Of a DNA stretch of 64,000 bases, positions 10,346 through 24,400 are shown piece after piece; position 1 is the stretch's first letter; every line of letters begins with the position of its first letter. This DNA is from Prosopocoilus inquinatus (lineage: Eukaryota > Arthropoda > Insecta > Coleoptera > Lucanidae). The notes below the pieces were generated by a model. The model did no database searches. It was not told the DNA's origin and saw nothing but the letters and a program-made list of their open reading frames with translations. The stretch is taken from the NCBI GenBank assembly GCA_036172665.1, contig JAYKNF010000037.1, positions 186,001-250,000 on the forward strand, in the 5' to 3' direction. The translations under genes were made by a program, and so were the position numbers.

Positions 10346-13300
10346 GTGAGATAAGAAATTTTCGGACGCAGCAGAAGCTGGAAATAGTTTTAAATGAAAC
10401 AACACGCATTAGCGTTGTTCCTGTGATGTATGTAATCGATCCTTACTCATCTGTCATGTTATTTGACGTTTGGATGGGCTCCAGTAACTCTGAAGTGAGA
10501 TACGAAGTTCTCGGACGCAGCTGAAGCTGGAAATAGTTTTAAACGAAACAACACGCATTAGCGTTGTTCCTGTGATGTATCTAATCGATCCTTACTCATC
10601 TATCATGTTATTTGACGTTTCGACGGACTCTAGTAACTCTGATGTGAGATACGAAGTTTTTGGACGCAGCAGGAGCTGGAAATAGTTTTAAACGAACAAA
10701 CACGTATTAGCGTTTTTCCTGTGATGTATCTAATCGATCCTTACTCATCTATCATGTTATTTGACGTTTGGATGGACTCCAGTATCTCTGAGGTGAGATA
10801 CGAAATTTTCGGACGCAGCAGAAGCTGGAAATAGTTTTAAACGAAACAACACGCATTAGCGTTGTTCCTGTGATGTATCTAATCGATCCTTACTCATCTA
10901 TCATGTTATTTGACGTTTGGATGGACTCCAGTAACTCTGATGTGAGATACAAAGATTTCGGACGCAGCAGAAGCTGGAAATAGTTTTCAACGAAACAACA
11001 CGTATTAGCGTTGTTCCTGTGATGTATCTAAACGATCCTTACTTATCTAACATGTTATTTGACGTTTGGATGGACTCCAGTAAGTCTGATGTGAGGTAAG
11101 ACGTTTTCGGACGCAGCAGAAGCTGGAAATAGTTTTAAACGAAACAACACGTATTAGCGTTGTTCCTGTGATGTATCTAATCGATCCTTACTCATCTATC
11201 ATGTTATTTGACGTTTGAACGGACTCCAGTAACTCTGATGTGAGATACAAAGTTCTCGGACGCAGCTGAAGCTGGAAATAGTTTTAAACGAAACAACACG
11301 CATTAGCGTTGTTCCTGTGATGTATCTAATCGATCCTTACTCATCTATCATGTTATTTGGCGTTTCGATGGACTCCAGTAACTTTGATGTGAGATACGAA
11401 ATTTTCGGACGCAGCAGAAGCTGGAAATAGTTTTAAACGAAACAACACGCATTAGCGTTGTTCCTGTGATGTATCTAGTCGATCCTTACTCATCTATCAT
11501 GTTATTTGGCGTTTCGATGGACTCCAGTAACTCTGATGTGAGATACAAAGATTTCGGACGCAGCAGAAGCTGGAAATAGTTTTCAACGAAACAACACGTA
11601 TTAGCGTTGTTCCTGTGATGTATCTAAACGATCCTTACTTATCTAACATGTTATTTGACGTTTGGATGGACTCCAGTAAGTCTGATGTGAGGTAAGACGT
11701 TTTCGGACGCAGCAGAAGCTGGAAATAGTTTTAAACGAAACAACACGTATTAGCGTTGTTCCTGTGATGTATCTAATCGATCCTTACTTATCTACTATGT
11801 TATTTGACGTTTCGATGGACTCCAGTAACTCTGATCTGAGATACGAAATTTTCGGACACAGCACAAGCTGGAAATAGTTTTAAATGAAACAACACTCATT
11901 AGCGTTGTTCCTGTGATGTATGTAATCGATCCTTACTCATCTATCATGTTATTTGACGTTTGGATGGGCTCCAGTAACTCTGAAGTGAGATACGAAGTTC
12001 TCGGATGCAGCTGAAGCTGGAAATAGTTTTAAACGAAACAACACGCATTAGCGTTGTTCCTGTGATGTATCTAATCGATCCTTACTCATCTATCATGCTA
12101 TTTGGCGTTTCGATGGACTCCAGTAACTTTGATGTGAGATACGAAATTTTCGGACGCAGCAGAAGCTGGAAATAGTTTTAAACGAAACAACACGCATTAG
12201 CGTTGCTCCTGTGATGTATCTAATCGATCCTTACTCATCTATCATGTTATTTGGCGTTTCGATGGACTCCAGTAACTTTGATGTGAGATACGAAATTTTC
12301 GGACGCAGCAGAAGCTGGAAATAGTTTTAAACGAAACAACACGCATTAGCGTTGCTCCTGTGATGTATCTAATCGATCCTTACTCATCTATCATGTTATT
12401 TGACGTTTGGATGGACTCCAGTAACTCTGATGTGAGATACAAAGATTTCGGACGCAGCAGAAGCCGGAAATAGTTTTCAACGAAACAACACGTATTAGCG
12501 TTGTTCCTGTGATGTATCTAAACGATCCTTAATTATCTAACATGTTATTTGACGTTTGGATGGACTCCAGTAAGTCTGATGTGAGGTAAGACGTTTTCGG
12601 ACGCAGCAGAAGCTGGAAATAGTTTTAAACGAAACAACACGTATTAGCGTTGTTCCTGTGATGTATCTAATCGATCCTTACTCATCTATCATGTTATTTG
12701 ACGTTTGGATGGACTCCAGTAACTCTGATGTGAGATACGAAATTTTCGGACGCAGCACAAGCTGGAAATAGTTTTAAATGAAACAACACGCATTAGCGTT
12801 GTTCCTGTGATGTATGTAATCGATCCTTACTCATCTATCATGTTATCTGACGTTTGGATGGGCTCCAGTAACTCTGAAGTGAGATACGAAGTTCTCGGAC
12901 GCAGCTGAAGCTGGAAATAGTTTTAAAAGAAACAACACGCATTAGCGTTGTTCCTGTGATTTATCTAAACGATCCTTACTTATCTAACATGTTATTTGAC
13001 GTTTGGATGGACTCCAGTAAGTCTGATGTGAGGTAAGACGTTTTCGGACGCAGCAGAAGCTGGAAATAGTTTTAAACGAAATAACACGTATTAGCGTTGT
13101 TCCTGTGATGTATCTAATCGATCCTTACTTATCTACTATGTTATTTGACGTTTCGATGGACTCCAGTAACTCTGATGTGAGATACGAAATTTTCGGACGC
13201 AGCACAAGCTGGAAATAGTTTTAAATGAAACAACACTCATTAGCGTTGTTCCTGTGATGTATGTAATCGATCCTTACTCATCTATCATGTTATTTGACGT

Positions 13301-13565
13301 TTGGATGGGCTCCAGTAACTCTGAAGTGAGATACGAAGTTCTCGGACGCAGCTGAAGCTGGAAATAGTTTTAAACGAAACAACACGCATTAGAGTTGTTC
13401 CTGTGATGTATCTAATCGATCCTTACTCATCTATCATGTTATTTGGCGTTTCGATGGACTCCAGTAACTCTGATGTGAGATACGAAATTTTCGGACGCAG
13501 CAGAAACTGGAAATAGTTTTAAATGAAACAACACGCATTAGCGTTGTTTCTGTGATGTATCTAAT
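10346..13565 (+). repeat. Mosaic monomer block shared with 17,830-21,100
   Basis: This block contains the AAGTCTGATGTGAGGTAAGACG monomer type (11,081 and several more) and TGTAATCG junction types. From about 10,870 to 12,180 it matches 17,835-19,145 at a spacing of 6,965 bp, confirmed by the rare CTGATCTGAG / GGACACAGCAC monomer (11,831 and 18,796). After about 12,200 the spacing becomes 7,412 and then 7,561 bp, meaning extra monomers in the later copy. The rare CCTTAATTATC form (12,527) is also shared with 20,088. Confidence 0.8.
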
Positions 13566-16195
13566 CGATCCTTACTCATCTATCATGTTATTTGACGTTT
13601 CGACGGACTCTAGTAACTCTGATGTGAGATACGAAGTTTTTGGACGCAGCAGGAGCTGGAAATAGTTTTAAACGAAACAACACGTATTAGCGTTGTTCCT
13701 GTGATGTATCTGATCGATCCTTACTCATCTATCATGTTATTTGACGTTTGGATGGACTCCAGTATCTCTGATGTGAGATACGAAATTTTCGGACGCAGCA
13801 GAAGCTGGAAATAGTTTTAAATGAAACAACACGCATTAGCGTTGTTCCTGTGATGTATCTAATCGATCCTTACTCATCTATCATGTTATTTGACGTTTCG
13901 ATGGACTCCAGTAACTCTGATGTGAGATACGAAATTTTCGGACGCAGCAGAAGCTGGAAATAATTTTAAATGAAACAACACGCATTAGCGTTGTTCCTGT
14001 GATGTATCTAATCGATCCTTACTCATCTATCATGTTATTTGACGTTTCAATGGACTCCAGTAACTCTGAAGTGAGATAAGAAGTTCTCGGACGCAGCTGA
14101 AGCTGGAAATAGTTTTAAACGAAAGAACACGCATTAGCGTTGTTCCTGTGATGTATCTAATCGATCCTTACTCATCTATCATGTTATTTGGCGTTTCGAT
14201 GGACTCCAGTAACTTTGATGTGAGATACGAAATTTTCGGACGCAGCAGAAGCTGGAAATAGTTTTAAACGAAACAACACGCATTAGCGTTGTTCCTGTGA
14301 TGTATCTAATCGATCCTTACTCATCTATCATGTTATTTGACGTTTGGATGGACTCCAGTAACTCTGATGTGAGATACAAAGTTATCGGACGCAGCAGAAG
14401 CTGGAAATAGTTTTGAACGAAACAACACGTATTAGCGTTGTTCCTGTGCTGTATCTAATCGATCCTTACTTATCTATCGTTTTATTTGATGTTTCGATGG
14501 ACTCCAGTAACTCTGATGTGAGATACGACGCTTTCGGACGCAGCAGAAGCTGGAAATAGTTTTAAACGAAACAACAAGTATTAGCGTTGTTGATGTGATG
14601 TATCTAATCGATCCTTACTCATCTATCATGTCATTTGACGTTTGGATGTACTCCAGTAACTCTGATGTGAGATACAAAGATTTCGGACGCAGCAGAAGCT
14701 GGAAATAGTTTTCAACGAAACAACACGTATTAGCGTTGTTCCTGTGATGTATCTAATCGATCCTTACTCATCTATCATGTTATTTGATGTTTGAATGGAC
14801 TCCAGTAACTCTGATGTGAGATACAAAGTTCTCGGACGCAGCAGAAGCTGGAAATGGTTTTGAACGAAACAACACGTATTAGCGTTGTTCCTGTGATGTA
14901 TCTAATCGATCCTTACTCATCTATCATGTTATTTGGCGTTTGGATGGGCTCCAGTAACTCTGAAGTGAGATAAGAAGTTCTCGGACGCAGCTGAAGCTGG
15001 AAATAGTTTTAAACGAAACAACACGCATTAGCGTTGTTCCTGTGATGTATCTAATCGATCCTTACTCATCTATCATGTTATTTGGCGTTTCGATGGACTC
15101 CAGTAACTTTTATGTGAGATACGAAATTTTCGGACGCAGCAGAAGCTGGAAATAGTTTTAAACGAAACAACACGCATTAGCGTTGTTCCTGTGATGTATC
15201 TAATCGATCCTTACTCATCTATCATGTTATTTGACGTTTGGATGGACTCCAGTAACTCTGATGTGAGATACAAAGTTATCGGACGCAGCAGAAGCTGGAA
15301 ATAGTTTTGAACGAAACAACACGTATTAGCGTTGTTCCTGTGCTGTATCTAATCGATCCTTACTTATCTATCATGTTATTTGATGTTTCGATGGACTCCA
15401 GTAACTCTGATGTGAGATACGACGTTTTCGGACGCAGCAGAAGCTGGAAATAGTTTTAAACGAAACAACAAGTATTAGCGTTGTTGATGTGATGTATCTA
15501 ATCGATCCTTACTCATCTATCATGTTATTTGACGTTTGGATGGACTCCAGTAACTCTGATGTGAGATACAAAGATTTCGGACGCAGCAAAAGCTGGAAAT
15601 AGTTTTCAACGAAACAACACGTATTAGCGTTGTTCCTGTGATGTATCTAATCGATCCTTACTTAGCTACTATGTTATTTGACATTTCGATGGACTCCAGT
15701 AACTCTGATGTGAGATAAGAAATTTTCGGACGCAGCAGAAGCTGGAAATAGTTTTAAATGAAACAACACGCATTAGCGTTGTTCCTGTGATGTATGTAAT
15801 CGATCCTTACTCATCTGTCATGTTATTTGACGTTTGGATGGGCTCCAGTAACTCTGAAGTGAGATACGAAGTTCTCGGACGCAGCTGAAGCTGGAAATAG
15901 TTTTAAACGAAACAACACGCATTAGCGTTGTTCCTGTGATGTATCTAATCGATCCTTACTCATCTATCATGTTATTTGACGTTTCGACGGACTCTAGTAA
16001 CTCTGATGTGAGATACGAAGTTTTTGGACGCAGCAGGAGCTGGAAATAGTTTTAAACGAACAAACACGTATTAGCGTTTTTCCTGTGATGTATCTAATCG
16101 ATCCTTACTCATCTATCATGTTATTTGACGTTTGGATGGACTCCAGTATCTCTGAGGTGAGATACGAAATTTTCGGACGCAGCAGAAGCTGGAAA
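13566..16195 (+). repeat. 2.6-kb duplicate of 8,202-10,830 (spacing 5,364 bp, 36 monomers)
   Basis: The blocks are collinear over about 17 monomers. Shared markers include GTTGTTTCTG (8,179 and 13,543), GAAAGAACACG (8,756 and 14,120), the GATAAGAAATTTTCGG monomer (near 10,351 and 15,714), CATCTGTCATG, and CGAACAAACACG with GCGTTTTTCC. Similarity ends where TTTTAAACGAAAC (10,845) faces TTTTAAATGAAAC (16,201). The later copy carries private changes such as ATCGTTTTATTTG near 14,477 and TATCATGTCATTTG near 14,626. Confidence 0.85.
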
Positions 16196-17400
16196 TAGTT
16201 TTAAATGAAACAACACGCATTAGCGTTGTTCCTGTGATGTATCTAATCGATCCTTACTCATCTATCATGTTATTTGACGTTTCGATGGACTCCAGTAACT
16301 TTTATGTGAGATACGAAATTTTCGGACGCAGCAGAAGCTGGAAATAGTTTTAAACGAAACAACACGCATTAGCGTTGTTCCTGTGATGTATCTAATCGAT
16401 CCTTACTCATCTATCATGTTATTTGACGTTTGGATGGACTCCAGTAACTCTGATGTGAGATACAAAGTTATCGGACGCAGCAGAAGCTGGAAATAGTTTT
16501 GAACGAAACAACACGTATTAGCGTTGTTCCTGTGCTGTATCTAATCGATCCTTACTTATCTATCATGTTATTTGATGTTTCGATGGACTCCAGTAACTCT
16601 GATGTGAGATACGACGTTTTCGGACGCAGCAGAAGCTGGAAATAGTTTTAAACGAAACAACAAGTATTATCTATCATGTTATTTGACGTTTGGATGGACT
16701 CCAGTAACTCTGATGTGAGATACAAAGATTTCGGACGCAGCAAAAGCTGGAAATAGTTTTCAACGAAACAACACGTATTAGCGTTGTTCCTGTGATGTAT
16801 CTAATCGATCCTTACTTAGCTACTATGTTATTTGACATTTCGATGGACTCCAGTAACTCTGATGTGAGATAAGAAATTTTCGGACGCAGCAGAAGCTGGA
16901 AATAGTTTTAAATGAAACAACACGCATTAGCGTTGTTCCTGTGATGTATGTAATCGATCCTTACTCATCTGTCATGTTATTTGACGTTTGGATGGGCTCC
17001 AGTAACTCTGAAGTGAGATACGAAGTTCTCGGACGCAGCTGAAGCTGGAAATAGTTTTAAACGAAACAACACGCATTAGCGTTGTTCCTGTGATGTATCT
17101 AATCGATCCTTACTCATCTATCATGTTATTTGACGTTTCGACGGACTCTAGTAACTCTGATGTGAGATACGAAGTTTTTGGACGCAGCAGGAGCTGGAAA
17201 TAGTTTTAAACGAACAAACACGTATTAGCGTTTTTCCTGTGATGTATCTAATCGATCCTTACTCATCTATCATGTTATTTGACGTTTGGATGGACTCCAG
17301 TATCTCTGAGGTGAGATACGAAATTTTCGGACGCAGCAGAAGCTGGAAATAGTTTTAAATGAAACAACACGCATTAGCGTTGTTCCTGTGATGTATCTAA
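15095..17400 (+). repeat. 8-monomer (1,192-bp) local duplication
   Basis: AACTTTTATGTG lies at 15,105 and 16,297, exactly 8 monomers apart. The following seven types repeat in order, including CAGCAAAAGCTGG, GACATTTCG, CATCTGTCATG and CGAACAAACACG (16,057 and 17,211). The second copy is 38 bp shorter because of an internal deletion. The monomer at 16,248 looks hybrid: its left half (GACGTTTCGATGG) resembles the monomer at 17,402, and its right half (AACTTTTATG) resembles the one at 15,056. That is the expected junction of unequal crossing-over. Confidence 0.8.
16546..16805 (+). repeat. Two monomers fused by a 38-bp deletion (260 bp)
   Basis: Monomer starts at 16,546 and 16,806 are 260 bp apart instead of 298. 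The sequence passes directly from AACAACAAGTATTA to TCTATCATG near 16,669, so the end of one monomer and the start of the next are lost. Only a single shared base is evident at the junction, which suggests end joining or replication slippage rather than homologous exchange. The sister copy 1,192 bp upstream is intact, so the deletion followed the 8-monomer duplication. Confidence 0.9.
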
Positions 17401-20400
17401 TCGATCCTTACTCATCTATCATGTTATTTGACGTTTCGATGGACTCCAGTAACTCTGATGTGAGATACGAAATTTTCGGACGCAGCAGAAGCTGGAAATA
17501 GTTTTAAACGAAACAACACGCATTAGCGTTGTTCCTGTGATGTATCTAATCGATCCTTACTCATCTATCATGTTATTTGACGTTTAAATGGACTCCAGTA
17601 ACTCTGATGTGAGATACAAAGTTCTCGGACGCAGCAGAAGCTGGAAATAGTTTTGAACGAAACAACACGTATTAGCGTTGTTCCTGTGATGTATCTAATC
17701 GATCCTTACACATCTATCATGTTATTTGACGTTTGGATGGGCTCCAGTAACTTTGATGTGAGATACGAAATTTTCGGACGCAGCAGAAGCTGGAAATAGT
17801 TTTAAACGAAACAACACGCATTAGCGTTGTTCCTGTGATGTATCTAATCGATCCTTACTCATCTATCATGTTATTTGACGTTTGGATGGACTCCAGTAAC
17901 TCTGATGTGAGATACAAAGATTTCGGACGCAGCAGAAGCTGGAAATAGTTTTCAACGAAACAACACGTATTAGCGTTGTTCCTGTGATGTATCTAAACGA
18001 TCCTTACTTATCTAACATGTTATTTGACGTTTGGATGGACTCCAGTAAGTCTGATGTGAGGTAAGACGTTTTCGGACGCAGCAGAAGCTGGAAATAGTTT
18101 TAAACGAAACAACACGTATTAGCGTTGTTCCTGTGATGTATCTAATCGATCCTTACTCATCTATCATGTTATTTGACGTTTGAACGGACTCCAGTAACTC
18201 TGATGTGAGATACAAAGTTCTCGGACGCAGCTGAAGCTGGAAATAGTTTAAAACGAAACAGCACGCATTAGCGTTGTTCCTGTGATGTATCTAATCGATC
18301 CTTACTCATCTATCATGTTATTTGGCGTTTCGATGGACTCCAGTAACTTTGATGTGAGATACGAAATTTTCGGACGCAGCAGAAGCTGGAAATAGTTTTA
18401 AACGAAACAACACGCATTAGCGTTGTTCCTGTGATGTATCTAGTCGATCCTTACTCATCTATCATGTTATTTGGCGTTTCGATGGACTCCAGTAACTCTG
18501 ATGTGAGATACAAAGATTTCGGACGCAGCAGAAGCTGGAAATAGTTTTCAACGAAACAACACGTATTAGCGTTGTTCCTGTGATATATCTAAACGATCCT
18601 TACTTATCTAACATGTTATTTGACGTTTGGATGGACTCCAGTAAGTCTGATGTGAGGTAAGACGTTTTCGGACGCAGCAGAAGCTGGAAATAGTTTTAAA
18701 CGAAACAACACGTATTAGCGTTGTTCCTGTGATGTATCTAATCGATCCTTACTTATCTACTATGTTATTTGACGTTTCGATGGACTCCAGTAACTCTGAT
18801 CTGAGATACGAAATTTTCGGACACAGCACAAGCTGGAAATAGTTTTAAATGAAACAACACTCATTAGCGTTGTTCCTGTGATGTATGTAATCGATCCTTA
18901 CTCATCTATCATGTTATTTGACGTTTGGATGGGCTCCAGTAACTCTGAAGTGAGATACGAAGTTCTCGGATGCAGCTGAAGCTGGAAATAGTTTTAAACG
19001 AAACAACACGCATTAGCGTTGTTCCTGTGATGTATCTAATCGATCCTTACTCATCTATCATGCTATTTGGCGTTTCGATGGACTCCAGTAACTTTGATGT
19101 GAGATACGAAATTTTCGGACGCAGCAGAAGCTGGAAATAGTTTTAAACGAAACAACACGCATTAGCGTTGTTCCTGTGATGTATCTAATCGATCCTTACT
19201 CATCTATCATGTTATTTGGCGTTTCGATGGACTCCAGTAACTCTGATGTGAGATACGAAATTTTCGGACGCAGCAGAAACTGGAAATAGTTTTAAATGAA
19301 ACAACACGCATTAGCGTTGTTCCTGTGATGTATCTAATCGATCCTTACTCATCTATCATGTTATTTGATGTTTGAATGGACTCCAGTAACTCTGATGTGA
19401 GATACAAAGTTTTCGGACGCAGCAGAAGCTGGAAATAGTTTTGAACGAAACAACACGTATTATCGTTGTTCCTGTGATGTATCTAATCGATCCTTACTCA
19501 TCTATCATGTTATTTGGCGTTTGGATGGGCTCCAGTAACTCTGAAGTGAGATAAGAAGTTCTCGGACGCAGCTGAAGCTGGAAATAGTTTTAAACGAAAC
19601 AACACGCATTAGCGTTGCTCCTGTGATGTATCTAATCGATCCTTACTCATCTATCATGTTATTTGGCGTTTCGATGGACTCCAGTAACTTTGATGTGAGA
19701 TACGAAATTTTCGGACGCAGCAGAAGCTGGAAATAGTTTTAAACGAAACAACACGCATTAGCGTTGCTCCTGTGATGTATCTAATCGATCCTTACTCATC
19801 TATCATGTTATTTGACGTTTGGATGGACTCCAGTAACTCTGATGTGAGATACAAAGATTTCGGACGCAGCAGAAGCCGGAAATAGTTTTCAACGAAACAA
19901 CACGTATTAGCGTTGTTCCTGTGATGTATCTAATCGATCCTTACTCATCTATCATGTTATTTGACGTTTGGATGGACTCCAGTATCTCTGATGTGAGATA
20001 CTAAATTTTCGGACGCAGCAGAAGCTGGAAATAGTTTTAAACGAAACAACACGCATTAGCGTTGTTCCTGTGATGTATCTAAACGATCCTTAATTATCTA
20101 GCATGTTATTTGACGTTTGGATGGACTCCAGTAAGTCTGATGTGAGGTAAGACGTTTTCGGACGCAGCAGAAGCTGGAAATAGTTTTAAACGAAACAACA
20201 CGTATTAGCGTTGTTCCTGTGATGTATCTAATCGATCCTTACTCATCTATCATGTTATTTGACGTTTGGATGGACTCCAGTAACTCTGATGTGAGATACG
20301 AAATTTTCGGACGCAGCACAAGCTGGAAATAGTTTTAAATGAAACAACACGCATTAGCGTTGTTCCTGTGATGTATGTAATCGATCCTTACTCATCTATC

Positions 20401-21100
20401 ATGTTATCTGACGTTTGGATGGGCTCCAGTAACTCTGAAGTGAGATACGAAGTTCTCGGACGCAGCTGAAGCTGGAAATAGTTTTAAAAGAAACAACACG
20501 CATTAGCGTTGTTCCTGTGATGTATCTAAACGATCCTTACTTATCTAACATGTTATTTGACGTTTGGATGGACTCCAGTAAGTCTGATGTGAGGTAAGAC
20601 GTTTTCGGACGCAGCAGAAGCTGGAAATAGTTTTAAACGAAATAACACGTATTAGCGTTGTTCCTGTGATGTATCTAATCGATCCTTACTTATCTACTAT
20701 GTTATTTGACGTTTCGATGGACTCCAGTAACTCTGATGTGAGATACGAAATTTTCGGACGCAGCACAAGCTGGAAATAGTTTTAAATGAAACAACACTCA
20801 TTAGCGTTGTTCCTGTGATGTATGTAATCGATCCTTACTCATCTATCATGTTATTTGACGTTTGGATGGGCTCCAGTAACTCTGAAGTGAGATACGAAGT
20901 TCTCGGACGCAGCTGAAGCTGGAAATAGTTTTAAACGAAACAACACGCATTAGAGTTGTTCCTGTGATGTATCTAATCGATCCTTACTCATCTATCATGT
21001 TATTTGGCGTTTCGATGGACTCCAGTAACTCTGATGTGAGATACGAAATTTTCGGACGCAGCAGAAACTGGAAATAGTTTTAAATGAAACAACACGCATT
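17400..21100 (+). repeat. Mosaic block, expanded relative of 10,870-13,540
   Basis: This block carries the same monomer succession as 10,870-13,540, with about four extra monomers. Markers include CTGATCTGAG (18,796), GTCGATCC after TCTA (18,446), CCTTAATTATC (20,088) and TTAGAGTTG (20,952). The first kilobase (GACGTTTAAATGG at 17,580 and TCCTTACACATC near 17,705) is shared with 46,520-47,390. No sequence other than monomers is present. Confidence 0.75.
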
Positions 21101-24100
21101 AGCGTTGTTCCTGTGATGTATCTAATCGATCCTTACTCATCTATCATGTTATTTGATGTTTGAATGGACTCCAGTAACTCTGATGTGAGATACAAAGTTC
21201 TCGGACGCAGCAGAAGCTGGAAATAGTTTTGAACGAAACAACACGTATTAGCGTTGTTCCTGTGATGTATCTAATCGATCCTTACTCATCTATCATGTTA
21301 TTTGGCGTTTGGATGGGCTCCAGTAACTCTGAAGTGAGATAAGAAGTTCTCGGACGCAGCAGAAGCTGGAAATAGTTTTAAACGAAACAACACGCATTAG
21401 CGTTGTTCCTGTGATGTATCTAATCGATCCTTACTCATCTATCATGTTATTTGACGTTTGGATGGACTCCAGTAACTCTGATGTGAGATACGAAATTTTC
21501 GGACGCAGCAGAAGCTGGAAATAATTTTAAATGAAACAACACGCATTAGCGTTGTTCCTGTGATGTATCTAATCGATCCTTACTCATCTATCATGTTATT
21601 TGACGTTTGGATGGACTCCAGTAACTCTGATGTGAGATACAAAGTTATCGGACGCAGCAGAAGCTGGAAATAGTTTTGAACGAAACAACACGTATTAGCG
21701 TTGTTCCTGTGCTGTATCTAATCGATCCTTACTTATCTATCATGTTATTTGATGTTTCGATGGACTCCAGTAACTCTGATGTGAGATACGACGTTTTCGG
21801 ACGCAGCAGAAGCTGGAAATAGTTTTAAACGAAAAAACAAGTATTAGCGTTGTTGATGTGATGTATCTAATCGATCCTTACTCATCTATCATGTTATTTG
21901 ACGTTTGGATGTACTCCAGTAACTCTGATGTGAGATACAAAGATTTCGGACGCAGCAGAAGCTGGAAATAGTTTTCAACGAAACAACACGTATTAGCGTT
22001 GTTCCTGTGATGTATCTAATCGATCCTTACTTAGCTACTATGTTATTTGACGTTTCGATGGACTCCAGTAACTCTGATGTGAGATACGAAATTTTCGGAC
22101 GCAGCAGAAGCTGGAAATAGTTTTCAACGAAACAACACGCATTAGCGTTGTTTCTGTGATGTATCTAATCGATCCTTACTCATCTATCATGTTATTTGAC
22201 GTTTCGACGGACTCTAGTAACTCTGATGTGAGATACGAAGTTTTTGGACGCAGCAGGAGCTGGAAATAGTTTTAAACGAAACAACACGTATTAGCGTTGT
22301 TCCTGTGATGTATCTAATCGATCCTTACTCATCTATCATGTTATTTGACGTTTGGATGGACTCCAGTATCTCTGATGTGAGATACGAAATTTTCGGACGC
22401 AGCAGAAGCTGGAAATAGTTTTAAATGAAACAACACGCATTAGCGTTGTTCCTGTGATGTATCTAATCGATCCTTACTCATCTATCATGTTATTTGACGT
22501 TTCGATGGACTCCAGTAACTCTGATGTGAGATACGAAATTTTCGGACGCAGCAGAAGCTGGAAATAATTTTAAATGAAACAACACGCATTAGCGTTGTTC
22601 CTGTGATGTATCTAATCGATCCTTACTCATCTATCATGTTATTTGACGTTTCAATGGACTCCAGTAACTCTGAAGTGAGATAAGAAGTTCTCGGACGCAG
22701 CTGAAGCTGGAAATAGTTTTAAACGAAAGAACACGCATTAGCGTTGTTCCTGTGATGTATCTAATCGATCCTTACTCATCTATCATGTTATTTGGCGTTT
22801 CGATGGACTCCAGTAACTTTGATGTGAGATACGAAATTTTCGGACGCAGCAGAAGCTGGAAATAGTTTTAAACGAAACAACACGCATTAGCGTTGTTCCT
22901 GTGATGTATCTAATCGATCCTTACTCATCTATCATGTTATTTGACGTTTGGATGGACTCCAGTAACTCTGATGTGAGATACAAAGTTATCGGACGCAGCA
23001 GAAGCTGGAAATAGTTTTGAACGAAACAACACGTATTAGCGTTGTTCCTGTGCTGTATCTAATCGATCCTTACTTATCTATCATGTTATTTGATGTTTCG
23101 ATGGACTCCAGTAACTCTGATGTGAGATACGACGCTTTCGGACGCAGCAGAAGCTGGAAATAGTTTTAAACGAAACAACAAGTATTAGCGTTGTTGATGT
23201 GATGTATCTAATCGATCCTTACTCATCTATCATGTTATTTGACGTTTGGATGTACTCCAGTAACTCTGATGTGAGATACAAAGATTTCGGACGCAGCAGA
23301 AGCTGGAAATAGTTTTCAACGAAACAACACGTATTAGCGTTGTTCCTGTGATGTATCTAATCGATCCTTACTCATCTATCATGTTATTTGATGTTTGAAT
23401 GGACTCCAGTAACTCTGATGTGAGATACAAAGTTCTCGGACGCAGCAGAAGCTGGAAATGGTTTTGAACGAAACAACACGTATTAGCGTTGTTCCTGTGA
23501 TGTATCTAATCGATCCTTACTCATCTATCATGTTATTTGGCGTTTGGATGGGCTCCAGTAACTCTGAAGTGAGATAAGAAGTTCTCGGACGCAGCTGAAG
23601 CTGGAAATAGTTTTAAACGAAACAACACGCATTAGCGTTGTTCCTGTGATGTATCTAATCGATCCTTACTCATCTATCATGTTATTTGACGTTTAAATGG
23701 ACTCCAGTAACTCTGATGTGAGATACAATGTTCTCGGACGCAGCAGAAGCTGGAAATAGTTTTGAACGAAACAACACGTATTAGCGTTGTTCCTGTGATG
23801 TATCTAATCGATCCTTACACATCTATCATGTTATTTGACGTTTGGATGGGCTCCAGTAACTCTGAAGTGAGATAAGAAGTTCTCGGACGCAGCAGAAGCT
23901 GGAAATAGTTTTAAACGAAACAACACGCATTAGCGTTGTTCCTGTGATGTATCTAATCGATCCTTACTCATCTATCATGTTATTTGGCGTTTCGATGGAC
24001 TCCAGTAACTTTGATGTGAGATACGAAATTTTCGGACGCAGCAGAAGCTGGAAATAGTTTTAAAAGAAACAACACGCATTAGCGTTGTTCCTGTGATGTA

Positions 24101-24400
24101 TCTAATCGATCCTTACTCATCTATCATGTTATTTGACGTTTGGATGGACTCCAGTAACTCTGATGTGAGATACAAAGATTTCGGACGCAGCAGAAGCTGG
24201 AAATAGTTTTCAACGAAACAACACGTATTAGCGTTGTTCCTGTGATGTATCTAATCGATCCTTACTCATCTATCATGTTATTTGACGTTTGGATGGACTC
24301 CAGTATCTCTGATGAGAGATACTAAATTTTCGGACGCAGCAGAAGCTGGAAATAGTTTTAAACGAAACAACACGCATTAGCGTTGTTCCTGTGATGTATC
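21100..24400 (+). repeat. Mosaic block rich in 15-mer-type monomers
   Basis: Monomer types of the 2,235-bp unit recur in order here: CAAAGTTATCGG, then GATGTTTCG with GACGTTTTCGG, then AAGTATTAG with GTTGTTGATG, then CTTAGCTACT, CGACGGACTC, GTATCTCTG, TTTCAATGG and GAAAGAACACG (22,724). The succession matches 42,450-45,100 at a spacing of about 21.5 kb. GACGTTTAAATGG and TCCTTACACATC types appear near 23,690 and 23,812. Private changes include GAAAAAACAAG near 21,832 and CAATGTTCTC near 23,728. Confidence 0.75.

Noticed and set aside
10681..10720. Possible indel at CGAACAAACACG
   Set aside because: The length is unchanged compared with CGAAACAACACG; two substitutions or a compensated shift explain it, and it is spread by duplication to 16,057, 17,211 and 46,157.
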